From Sphingomonadaceae bacterium (GTDB taxonomy: Bacteria > Pseudomonadota > Alphaproteobacteria > Sphingomonadales > Sphingomonadaceae), in the NCBI GenBank assembly GCA_947442095.1, contig CANEVG010000018.1, positions 1 to 19,599 of the forward strand: a stretch of 19,599 bases of DNA, in the 5' to 3' direction. Numbering within the stretch: position 1 is the stretch's first letter; every line of letters begins with the position of its first letter. Made by a program: the position numbers and the translations under genes. The notes under the pieces are model-generated. The model saw only the letters and a list, made by a program, of their open reading frames with translations. It ran no database searches and had not been told where the DNA came from. Below are positions 7,670 through 16,026 of this stretch, piece after piece.

Positions 7670-8151
7670 CTTGATATGCCCTTCATGCGCGAGCGTGCCT
7701 CGTTGCGCGATCCCGTGGCGGGTACCATACCGCTGACCTTGCCGAGACCAAAAAGCACCATGTTGGCATAGATGGTCTCGCTGGCGTGTTCGGGCACCAC
7801 ATAGGTTTCATGGAAAATGCCCACAGTGCCGTCGCTGCCCACGGCCTTGTTGAACGCGGTCCAGGCTGGCCAGTGCTTCTGGTCGCGGGCGCGGGCAAAG
7901 GCCTCCAGGCTGTCGAAATCGCGCCAGTATTGCAGCAGCACCACGGTGCGCAGGCTCCGCAGCATGTATTCGGTGCCCAGAAATCCGCTCTCCGGGTTGC
8001 GATAAAGCTCTCCCAGCATCGGACCCATCGCGCGGAACACTGGCAGCCATTTGCCCACTTTGTGGAAATGATTGATCCGCATGCCGATCACGAAGACGAC
8101 AAGCGGCCCGCTATGGGCTGCGGTCAGGCGGCCAGGCTGGATTCTGCTCAT
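7660..8151 (-). CDS. DUF4188 (Monooxy_af470-like) protein
   Basis: The 163-residue product matches the DUF4188 family, whose Pfam entry is, as I recall, named after the fungal monooxygenase af470. Family features seen are VVFVIGMRINHFHKVGKWLP (about 18-37), a YMLRSLRTVVLLQYWRDFDSLEAFAR stretch in two halves (about 62-87), HWPAWTAFNKAVG (about 93-105) and GIFHETYVV (about 111-119), consistent with a ferredoxin-like dimeric alpha/beta barrel fold. Reaction and cofactor are unknown for bacterial members. The ATG at 8151 lacks a clear ribosome site, and a 6-bp hairpin (8160-8176) sits just upstream. The gene is reversed relative to ffs and dnaX and converges on ffs. Family call is good; function is open. 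Confidence 0.85.
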   Translation of the reverse strand: MSRIQPGRLTAAHSGPLVVFVIGMRINHFHKVGKWLPVFRAMGPMLGELYRNPESGFLGTEYMLRSLRTVVLLQYWRDFDSLEAFARARDQKHWPAWTAFNKAVGSDGTVGIFHETYVVPEHASETIYANMVLFGLGKVSGMVPATGSRNEARSRMKGISSPN

Positions 8152-8247
8152 TGAGATAGAGTTGCTCTTTGCAACTGACCTGTCAATCCCCGGCGAAGCG
8201 CCGTGCAGGCATTCGACAACCGGCCTGCCAGCGCCTAGTTAGGAACG

Positions 8248-10052
<1,805 letters not shown>

Positions 10053-10056
<4 letters not shown>

Positions 10057-10388
10057 AGTCGATGGAAGAGATGATCCAGGCCGCACAAGCAGCGGCCCAG
10101 ACGATCCAGAAGCAGATGGAGGATGCGCAAGGGCGGCTCGATCAGATCGAGGTCGAAGGTGTCGCTGGCGGAGGCTTGGTCAAGGTCAGGGCTTCGGCCA
10201 AGGGCCGCGTGATCGCGGTGTCGATCGACGACAGCATCATGGACAAGGCCGAGAAGGGCATTCTCGAAGACCTCGTCGCCGCCGCCTTCAACGATTGCCG
10301 CACCCGCGCCGATGCCGCAGCCGGAGAGGAAATGCAAAAAGTGCAGATGGCAGCGGGCATTCCGCCGGGCTTTAAGCTGCCGTTCTAA
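10053..10388 (+). CDS. ybaB: YbaB/EbfC family nucleoid-associated protein
   Basis: The 111-residue protein has the family layout: a coiled-coil-prone helix MEEMIQAAQAAAQTIQKQM, then VEGVAGGGLVKVRASAKGRV (about 35-54), DLVAAAFNDC and the C-terminal GIPPGFKLPF. YbaB proteins form dimers that bind DNA and are counted among nucleoid-associated proteins. The start overlaps the dnaX stop by 4 bases (ATGA), with GGAG about 8 bases upstream, so translation is probably coupled to dnaX. The dnaX-ybaB order is widely conserved. recR, which often comes next, is absent; mlaA follows instead. Confidence 0.96.
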
Positions 10389-10553
10389 GCACGCGCTCCG
10401 ATTGCACAGCATTGACGGCCACGGCATGTCGTCACAAACATCCCGTCCAGCCGTTATGCTGGCGCGTCCCCCGTTGAAGGTCTTTTCGCTCTGAGTGCAT
10501 TTGTCGTTCTTGCCGTCACCGCTCTGGCGAGCGCTCCGCCTGCGGACGCGACC

Positions 10554-11519
10554 ATGCCTACCGATACCGCGCAGTCCGTACAGGCGGCACCAGCCCAGGT
10601 ACCTGCAGAGCCCCGCCCCGCGACAGCGTTGCCCCCCGTTGCTCAACCCGGCGCCGGGAACGAAATCGTCGTTTCCGGTGAGCTGAAAGCCCCGCCCGGC
10701 GATCCGCTCGCCCGCGCCAATGCGATAAGCTACGAAGTGCTGCAAAACGTCGACGACAAGTTCGTCGCGCCGGTCGCCGGGGCCTATGAGAAGAACGTGC
10801 CGCGCCCGGCGCGCATGGCATTGCGCAATTTCGTGCGCAATGTGCGCGAGCCGGTGGGTGCGCTGGCATTCCTGCTGCAGTTCAAGCCCGGCAAGGCGGT
10901 CGAGACTATGGCGCGCTTCGGGATCAACACGACCGTCGGCCTCGCCGGGACAATCGATGTTGCGCGCAGCAAACCGTTCAAGCTGCCATACCGCCAGAAC
11001 GGACTGGCAAATGTGCTGGGTTATTATGGTGTGGGGCCGGGGCCGTATCTGTTCCTGCCGATCGTGGGGCCGACCACGGTGCGCGATCTGTTCGGTCTTG
11101 TGGCGGATCGGCTGGTGGTGCCGCTCGCGGTCGGCTCGCCATTTAACCAACCGTACTACGCCATTCCTGTCAACACGCTCGACGCGCTCGACTATCGCAA
11201 CACTGCGGACGAGGACTTCAAGCGGCTGCGCAACGCCGATGATCCCTATTCCAGCTACCGCCGGGTCTATCTCCAATCGCGCATCGATCAGATCGAGGCG
11301 CTGCACGGGCGCGGACCGCTGGTAAAGGGTCAGGTCGGCTATGGCCCGTTCGCGCGGCCCGTGGGCGCGGCACCGGACGCATTGCCTGCGGCAGAGCAGC
11401 AGTTGCTGAACGCCGGTTCAAAGCCAGTTCCAGCTCCCATGGTGGAAACACCCCCTCCCGCGCCTGCTGTCCCGCCGCCGGTGTTTATCTCGGAGCCGGT
11501 GGTCCAGCCGATCCCTTGA
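10554..11519 (+). CDS. mlaA: MlaA (VacJ) family phospholipid transport protein; N-terminus in doubt
   Basis: The protein (321 residues from ATG 10554) matches MlaA, the outer-membrane component that removes mislocalised phospholipids from the outer leaflet with the Mla system. Family signs are APPGDPLARANAISYEVLQ (about 46-64), LRNFVRNVREPVGALAFLLQ, ARFGINTTVGLAGTIDVA, GYYGVGPGPYLFLPIVGPTT and RDLFGLVADRL. A Pro/Ala-rich tail follows residue 260. No signal peptide follows ATG 10554, yet MlaA must be exported. The same frame is open upstream to a stop at 10413 and encodes LFALSAFVVLAVTALASA just before this ATG, an obvious signal peptide core, but contains only a CTG (10491) as a possible start. 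An ATG-led, positively charged n-region lies in the neighbouring frame, so the gene may be frameshifted at a TTTT run (10483-10486). No lipobox is seen. Confidence 0.85.
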   Translation: MPTDTAQSVQAAPAQVPAEPRPATALPPVAQPGAGNEIVVSGELKAPPGDPLARANAISYEVLQNVDDKFVAPVAGAYEKNVPRPARMALRNFVRNVREPVGALAFLLQFKPGKAVETMARFGINTTVGLAGTIDVARSKPFKLPYRQNGLANVLGYYGVGPGPYLFLPIVGPTTVRDLFGLVADRLVVPLAVGSPFNQPYYAIPVNTLDALDYRNTADEDFKRLRNADDPYSSYRRVYLQSRIDQIEALHGRGPLVKGQVGYGPFARPVGAAPDALPAAEQQLLNAGSKPVPAPMVETPPPAPAVPPPVFISEPVVQPIP

Positions 11520-11557
11520 GGTGCGGGCCGCTTCCACGTCAGTTGAAAAAACCCTTA

Positions 11558-11697
11558 GGTGTGTGGGGATTTGGCTCAGGCCGGAGCGAAAACTGCCGAT
11601 CTCGAGAACTGTAGCGCAGCGTACTTATAGTGGGTGAGCACTGGAAGCCCAGAAAGCGTCGGCTTGCAGTCCGGCAGGGGCCAAATCCTTGCACACC
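11558..11697 (+). ncRNA. ssrS: Structured RNA resembling 6S RNA
   Basis: This spacer between mlaA and rlmJ folds as a long rod on the plus strand. The ends 11558-11575 and 11680-11697 pair over 18 bases without a gap, including three G-U pairs; on the minus strand those would be A-C mismatches, which favours plus-strand transcription. A second helix pairs 11580-11585 (GCCGGA) with 11670-11675, and a third pairs 11595-11600 with 11658-11663. Between them is a large asymmetric internal loop (11586-11594 against 11664-11669), like the 6S RNA central bubble that mimics an open promoter and binds sigma70 RNA polymerase. The apical part carries GGTGAGCA, then CTGG-AAGC-CCAG and AAGC, similar in order to E. 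coli 6S RNA. The length of 140 bases is slightly short. Identity as 6S is an inference. Confidence 0.55.
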
Positions 11698-12528
11698 CTA
11701 ACCGCCCAACCAATCGGCTGCTATTTCGCCCCGATGCCCCTCGGGCGCCAGCGCGGCGCGGAGGGCTTCCAGCAGAGGCGGTAGCCCTTCCGTGAAGGCG
11801 TAAGGCGGGTTGACGATGAACAGGCCTGCGCCGTTATAGATGCCGGGCTGATCGCTATCATAGAGCCAATGCTCCACCCACAGCAGTTTCGGGATGCCGA
11901 GCCGCCGTAATTGCTCCTTCCACCGCCCATGCGCGGCGCGGTCTTTCAGCGGATACCAGATCACCGTCACGCCATGCGCCCATTTGCGGCAAGCTGCGGC
12001 GAGCGTGGCTGTGATACGGGCGCGTTCGTCCGTCTGCTCATACGGCGGGTCGACCACTACTACGCCGCGAGGGGACCGGGGCGGCAGCATCGCTAGCCAA
12101 AGCTCGTAGGCGTCGCGCTCATGCACGGCAGCGGATGTGCCACGCATCGCGCCGCGCAGGGCATAGGCGTCTTTGGCATGCTTTTCGTTAAGGATCAGGC
12201 AATCTTGCGGGCGCAGAAGCTGCGCCAGAATCCGCGGTGAGCCGGGATAAAGCTGCGGCCGAGCCCCGGAATTCATCGTTTGCACCGCGGCACGGTAGTC
12301 GTCCAGCAAGGGATTCTGGTCGGCAAAGGCACGTAGTACGCCCTGCTCGGCCTCACCGGTGCGTTGGGCCGCCTCGCCATCAAGGTCATACAGCCCGCAG
12401 CCGGCATGGGTGTCGATCAGCGTCAGCGCGCTCTCTTTGTGTTGCAAGGCTCGCACAAGGGCGATCAGCAGGCTGTGCTTTACGACATCGGCGCTATTGC
12501 CCGCATGGAAGGAATGGCGATAATTCAT
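11698..12528 (-). CDS. rlmJ: 23S rRNA (adenine(2030)-N6)-methyltransferase RlmJ
   Basis: The 276-residue protein opens with the RlmJ signature MNYRHSFHAGNSADVVKH, followed by LIDTHAGCGLYDL (about 37-49), LYPGSPRIL (about 93-101) and the methyltransferase catalytic motif DPPYE at 160-164. RlmJ uses S-adenosylmethionine to methylate A2030 of 23S rRNA before ribosome assembly is complete. Length and motifs are normal for the family. The ATG at 12528 has no strong ribosome site. A TATAAA-like element lies on this strand at 12556-12561 but lacks a good -35 partner. The gene ends against the putative 6S-like RNA coming from the other direction. Confidence 0.95.
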   Translation of the reverse strand: MNYRHSFHAGNSADVVKHSLLIALVRALQHKESALTLIDTHAGCGLYDLDGEAAQRTGEAEQGVLRAFADQNPLLDDYRAAVQTMNSGARPQLYPGSPRILAQLLRPQDCLILNEKHAKDAYALRGAMRGTSAAVHERDAYELWLAMLPPRSPRGVVVVDPPYEQTDERARITATLAAACRKWAHGVTVIWYPLKDRAAHGRWKEQLRRLGIPKLLWVEHWLYDSDQPGIYNGAGLFIVNPPYAFTEGLPPLLEALRAALAPEGHRGEIAADWLGG

Positions 12529-12941
12529 TGCAATGCAAAATTCTCACGATCTGCCTTTATAGGCGCTGCCGGGCACTGAAGCCGAGCGCGCGGCGATTGA
12601 AGCAACCAATCGGGTGTCCGTATAGAGCCAAGCAGAAACCTTCAAAGCCCTTCTGCCCGAGGCCTTGGGACCCGCGCCGGTGAAAGCCACCAGAGGCGGA
12701 GGAAGCGGCTCTGCGCACATGGGGGCGTTCACGTCCGCATCTGCTCGTGTCAGTAACGGACTTGCACGCGCCCAACACAGGATGACTTGGACAGGTCGTA
12801 ACCTGCCAGCTAGCTTCCGTTCCCTAAAGTCCGCAATTTATCGCCCCATCCCGCCCCGCCGCAACCCCTCCACCCACCCTAAGGGCTCAAGCCCAGGCTG
12901 CGTTACCGTTTCGTCATCCACAACCCCGGTACAACGGGCCA

Positions 12942-12970
12942 TTGCGGCCAGGGGGGCGGGCTCCCATATT
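12942..12970 (+). promoter_or_regulatory. Candidate lon promoter
   Basis: TTGCGG (12942-12947) and CATATT (12965-12970) are spaced by 17 bases, about 60 bases before the lon ATG. The -10 lies within CCCATATT, which partly resembles the heat-shock sigma32 -10 element (CCCCAT), but no CTTGAA-like -35 sits at the right distance. lon is heat-inducible in many bacteria; whether this site responds to heat cannot be seen. Confidence 0.4.
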
Positions 12971-12984
12971 CACATTTAAGCGAA

Positions 12985-13011
12985 CCCGCCGTCCTCTCTC
13001 CCAGCGGCGGG
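12985..13011 (+). promoter_or_regulatory. Hairpin in the lon 5' leader
   Basis: CCCGCCG (12985-12991) pairs with CGGCGGG (13005-13011) around a 13-base pyrimidine-rich loop, ending about 21 bases before the lon start codon. It could affect leader stability or ribosome access. The lon ribosome site itself is weak (ATGGAA near 13016-13021). Confidence 0.4.
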
Positions 13012-13032
13012 GCGAATGGAACTGACAAGCTC

Positions 13033-15438
13033 ATGACACACTATCCCCTTCTTCCCTTGCGCGATATCGTCGTGTTTCCCGGCATGGTCGTGCCGCTGTT
13101 CGTCGGCCGTGAGAAATCGGTCGCTGCGCTGGAAGCGGCGATGGCGGGCAACAAGGAGATTTTTCTCCTCGCCCAGCTCGATCCCGGCTGCGATGATCCG
13201 GACCGCGACGACCTTTATGATACCGGCGTGATCGCCTCGGTCCTGCAGCTGCTCAAGCTGCCGGATGGCACCGTGCGCGTGCTGGTCGAAGGGCACCGCC
13301 GGGCCGAGCTGCAGGCGCTCAACACCGAGACCACCAATGATGGCGAGATGGTTGTCGCCGCCGTCAAGGTGGCCGAGCCAGTGGTGACCACAGGCACTGA
13401 AATCGAAGGCATGATGCGCTCGGTGGTCGAACAGTTCGGCGAATATGCCAAGCTTTCGAAGAAGCTGCCGCAGGATGCCGGCGCGCAGCTGGGCGATATC
13501 GAGGATGCCGGTAAGCTGGCGGATGCCGTCGCGGCCAATCTCGCTGCGCGCGTGGCAGAAAAGCAGGCGTTGCTTGGCGAAGACGATCCAATGAAGCGGC
13601 TCGAGATGGTGCTCTCGTTCATGGAGGGCGAGCTCGGCGTGCTGCAGGTGGAGCGCAAGATCCGTGGCCGCGTGAAGCGGCAGATGGAGAAGACCCAGCG
13701 TGAGTATTACCTCAACGAGCAATTGAAGGCGATCCAGTCCGAGCTAGGCGGCGGGGATGACGGCGAAGGCAACGAACTGGCTGAGATTGCCGAAAAGATC
13801 GAGACGATGAAGCTCTCGAAGGAAGCGCGCGCCAAGGCGACGGCAGAGCTCAAGAAGCTCAAGACAATGCAGCCGATGAGCGCCGAGGCGACCGTTATCC
13901 GCAATTATCTCGATGTGCTGCTCGGCCTGCCCTGGGGGAAGAAGTCGAAGCTCAAGAAGGATATCGCGGCGGCGCAGGCTGTGCTTGATGCAGATCACTA
14001 TGCGCTCGAGAAGGTCAAGGACCGGATCATCGAGTATCTCGCGGTGCAGGCGCGCACTAACAAGCTGAAGGGGCCAATCCTGTGCCTCGTTGGCCCGCCG
14101 GGCGTGGGCAAGACCTCGCTCGGCAAGTCGATCGCCAAGGCGACCGGCCGCCAGTTCGTGCGCCAGTCCTTGGGCGGCGTGCGCGATGAGGCCGAAATCC
14201 GCGGCCACCGTCGCACCTATATCGGCTCGCTGCCGGGCAAGATCGTGACCAATCTCAAGAAGAGCGGCACCTTGAACCCGCTGTTCCTGCTCGATGAAAT
14301 CGACAAACTCGGCCAGGATTTCCGGGGCGATCCGGCTTCCGCGCTGCTCGAAGTGCTCGATCCAGAGCAGAACAGCAAGTTCCAGGATCACTATCTGGAG
14401 CTCGACCTTGATCTGTCGGACGTAATGTTTGTGTGTACCGCGAATAGCCTCAATCTGCCGCAGGCGCTGCTCGACCGGATGGAGATCATCCGGCTGGAAG
14501 GCTATACCGAGGACGAGAAGGTCGAAATCGCCGAGCGGCACCTGATCGCCAAGCAGATCGAGGCGCATGGGCTGAAGGCGGGCGAATTCACGCTCACCAA
14601 CGCCGCGCTTCGCGACCTCATTCGCTACTACACGCGCGAGGCCGGGGTGCGCACCTTGGAGCGCGAAATCGCGCGGCTGGCGCGCAAGGCGCTGCGGCGC
14701 ATCCTTGAAAAGAAGGACACCGCGGTCACCATCACCCCAGAAAACCTCGACACGTTCTCGGGTGTGCGCAAGTTTCGCCACGGCATGTCGGACGAGGAAA
14801 ACCAGGTCGGCTCGGTCACGGGCCTGGCCTGGACCGAAGTCGGCGGCGAGCTGCTGACGATCGAAAGCGTCACCGTGCCCGGAAAAGGCGCCGTGCGCAC
14901 GACGGGCAAACTTGGTGAAGTTATGAGCGAAAGCGTCCAGATGGCGTTCAGCTTCGTCAAGGCGCGCAGCCCTGCCTATGGCATCCGGCCTTCGATTTTC
15001 CAGCGCAAGGACCTGCACATCCACTTGCCCGAAGGCGCTGTGCCAAAGGACGGGCCGAGTGCGGGCGTCGGTATGGTCACGGCGATGGTTTCCACGCTAA
15101 CGGGTATCCCGGTGCGCGCCGATGTGGCGATGACCGGCGAGGTCACGCTGCGTGGGCGCGTGCTGGCGATCGGCGGGCTCAAGGAAAAGCTGCTGGCCGC
15201 CCTGCGCGGCGGCATCAAGACCGTGCTCATCCCCGAAGAGAACCGCAAGGACCTCGCCGAAATCCCCGCGAACATTCGCGAGGGCTTGGAGATCGTGCCG
15301 GTCGGCCATGTCGATGAGGTGCTGGCACGTGCGCTCACCGCGCCGATCGAGGCGATCGAGTGGACCGAGGCCGACGATCTTGCGAGCCAGCCCGTTCCGA
15401 CATTGCCCGGCACGGCTGCCCCGCACACCGCCCACTAA
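13033..15438 (+). CDS. lon: ATP-dependent protease Lon
   Basis: The 801-residue product is a complete Lon protease, a cytosolic homohexamer that unfolds and degrades damaged and short-lived regulatory proteins. The N-terminal substrate-binding domain begins with PLLPLRDIVVFPGMVVPLFV. The AAA+ module carries Walker A GPPGVGKTS with Lys360 and Walker B LFLLDEIDKLG. The C-terminal protease domain has the catalytic Ser676 in PKDGPSAGVGM and Lys719 in IGGLKEKLLAA, with the 43-residue spacing of E. coli Lon (Ser679/Lys722). Length matches the LonA family. ATG 13033 is the only sensible start, since the N-terminus aligns with the family there. A strong terminator follows immediately, and an HU gene lies 232 bases downstream, a gene order also seen in E. 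coli. Confidence 0.98.
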   Translation: MTHYPLLPLRDIVVFPGMVVPLFVGREKSVAALEAAMAGNKEIFLLAQLDPGCDDPDRDDLYDTGVIASVLQLLKLPDGTVRVLVEGHRRAELQALNTETTNDGEMVVAAVKVAEPVVTTGTEIEGMMRSVVEQFGEYAKLSKKLPQDAGAQLGDIEDAGKLADAVAANLAARVAEKQALLGEDDPMKRLEMVLSFMEGELGVLQVERKIRGRVKRQMEKTQREYYLNEQLKAIQSELGGGDDGEGNELAEIAEKIETMKLSKEARAKATAELKKLKTMQPMSAEATVIRNYLDVLLGLPWGKKSKLKKDIAAAQAVLDADHYALEKVKDRIIEYLAVQARTNKLKGPILCLVGPPGVGKTSLGKSIAKATGRQFVRQSLGGVRDEAEIRGHRRTYIGSLPGKIVTNLKKSGTLNPLFLLDEIDKLGQDFRGDPASALLEVLDPEQNSKFQDHYLELDLDLSDVMFVCTANSLNLPQALLDRMEIIRLEGYTEDEKVEIAERHLIAKQIEAHGLKAGEFTLTNAALRDLIRYYTREAGVRTLEREIARLARKALRRILEKKDTAVTITPENLDTFSGVRKFRHGMSDEENQVGSVTGLAWTEVGGELLTIESVTVPGKGAVRTTGKLGEVMSESVQMAFSFVKARSPAYGIRPSIFQRKDLHIHLPEGAVPKDGPSAGVGMVTAMVSTLTGIPVRADVAMTGEVTLRGRVLAIGGLKEKLLAALRGGIKTVLIPEENRKDLAEIPANIREGLEIVPVGHVDEVLARALTAPIEAIEWTEADDLASQPVPTLPGTAAPHTAH

Positions 15439-15441
15439 GTC

Positions 15442-15478
15442 CGGAAAATGCTGCAGCATTGGGTTGCAGCATTTTCCG
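15442..15478 (+). terminator. Terminator after lon
   Basis: A perfect 14-bp stem pairs 15442-15455 (CGGAAAATGCTGCA) with 15465-15478 around a 9-base loop, starting 3 bases after the lon stop. TTTT lies inside the 3' arm and a T5 run follows at about 15490. The left arm also contains the palindrome AATGCTGCAGCATT (15447-15460), so a smaller alternative hairpin is possible. Confidence 0.8.
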
Positions 15479-15579
15479 CCCGGGGAGCATTTTTCATCCT
15501 TAATGGACGCAAGCGCCAGCGCGGCGCGTAAAATCTGCGCAATCAGGGGATAAACTGGCGATCTCCCTCGCGTTTGGCT

Positions 15580-15608
15580 TTGACAGCCGATTTTTTCTCG
15601 GCTCTCTT
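15580..15608 (+). promoter_or_regulatory. Candidate promoter of the HU gene with an embedded palindrome
   Basis: A consensus TTGACA is at 15580-15585; 17 bases on is a poor -10 (TCTCTT, 15603-15608). AGCCGA (15585-15590) and TCGGCT (15598-15603) form an inverted repeat around TTTTTTC inside the spacer. The -35 match is good, the -10 weak. Confidence 0.35.
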
Positions 15609-15670
15609 TCCGATCAATTGAGGTTTGATTCCGGTTGATGGTCTTCCAATAGCAGGCAGGGGGTTTCGCA

Positions 15671-15943
15671 ATGAACAAGAATGATCTGATCAGTGCAGTT
15701 GCAGACGCAAGCGGCCTTTCGAAGAGTGACGCGACGAAGGCGGTTGAAGCCGTGTTCGATAGCGTGACAGGTGCACTGGCCAAGGGCGACGAAGTGCGGC
15801 TGGTCGGGTTCGGAACATTCTCGGTTGCCAAGCGCAAGGCCTCTACCGGACGCAACCCGCGCACGGGCGAGCCGATGTCGATCAAGGCCTCGTCGCAGCC
15901 CAAGTTCAAGGCCGGCAAGGGCCTGAAGGACGCGGTCAACTAA
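15671..15943 (+). CDS. hupB: DNA-binding protein HU (HU-beta type)
   Basis: The 90-residue protein is a typical HU: MNKNDLISAVADASGLSKSD at the N-terminus, the GFGTFSVAKRKASTGRNPRTGEP segment (about 47-69) forming the DNA-binding beta arms with the conserved RNPRTGEP tip, and the C-terminal PKFKAGKGLKDAVN. HU bends and compacts DNA as a dimer and helps in replication, repair and transcription control. Length and motifs are normal. ATG 15671 is preceded by AGGCAGGGGG. It follows lon as in many proteobacteria but has its own spacer and terminator, so it is probably transcribed separately. Confidence 0.97.
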   Translation: MNKNDLISAVADASGLSKSDATKAVEAVFDSVTGALAKGDEVRLVGFGTFSVAKRKASTGRNPRTGEPMSIKASSQPKFKAGKGLKDAVN

Positions 15944-15976
15944 CTTGCCGGTTCGGCCCCGCACGGGCCGTCCTAA

Positions 15977-16010
15977 GAAAGGCCGCGCCGGGAAACTGGC
16001 GCGGCCTTTC
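15977..16010. terminator. Bidirectional terminator between HU and lipoprotein genes
   Basis: GAAAGGCCGCGCC (15977-15989) and GGCGCGGCCTTTC (15998-16010) form a perfect 13-bp stem with an 8-base loop, followed by TT on the plus strand. Adenines at the left end become T residues on the minus strand, so it can serve both converging genes. Confidence 0.85.
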
Positions 16011-16026
16011 TTGTGTGCCGCAAGCC

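Larger units (their letters stand above)
12529..13032. other. 504-base intergenic region between rlmJ and lon
   Basis: No gene or RNA is supported in this stretch. It lies between divergent genes, so it should hold promoters for both. For lon, a promoter candidate and a 5' leader hairpin are listed separately. For rlmJ, only the TATAAA-like element (12556-12561, minus strand) is visible. A small hairpin CAGGT-CGTA-ACCTG is at 12792-12805. Short open frames here have no recognisable protein features. Confidence 0.6.

Noticed and set aside
7395..7736. Plus-strand open frame containing LSPTWSGPEGSSH
   Set aside because: It is the translation of the SRP RNA gene itself, another common false prediction.
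13744..15024. 426-codon minus-strand open frame opposite lon
   Set aside because: Shadow of lon; the sense strand encodes every Lon catalytic motif.
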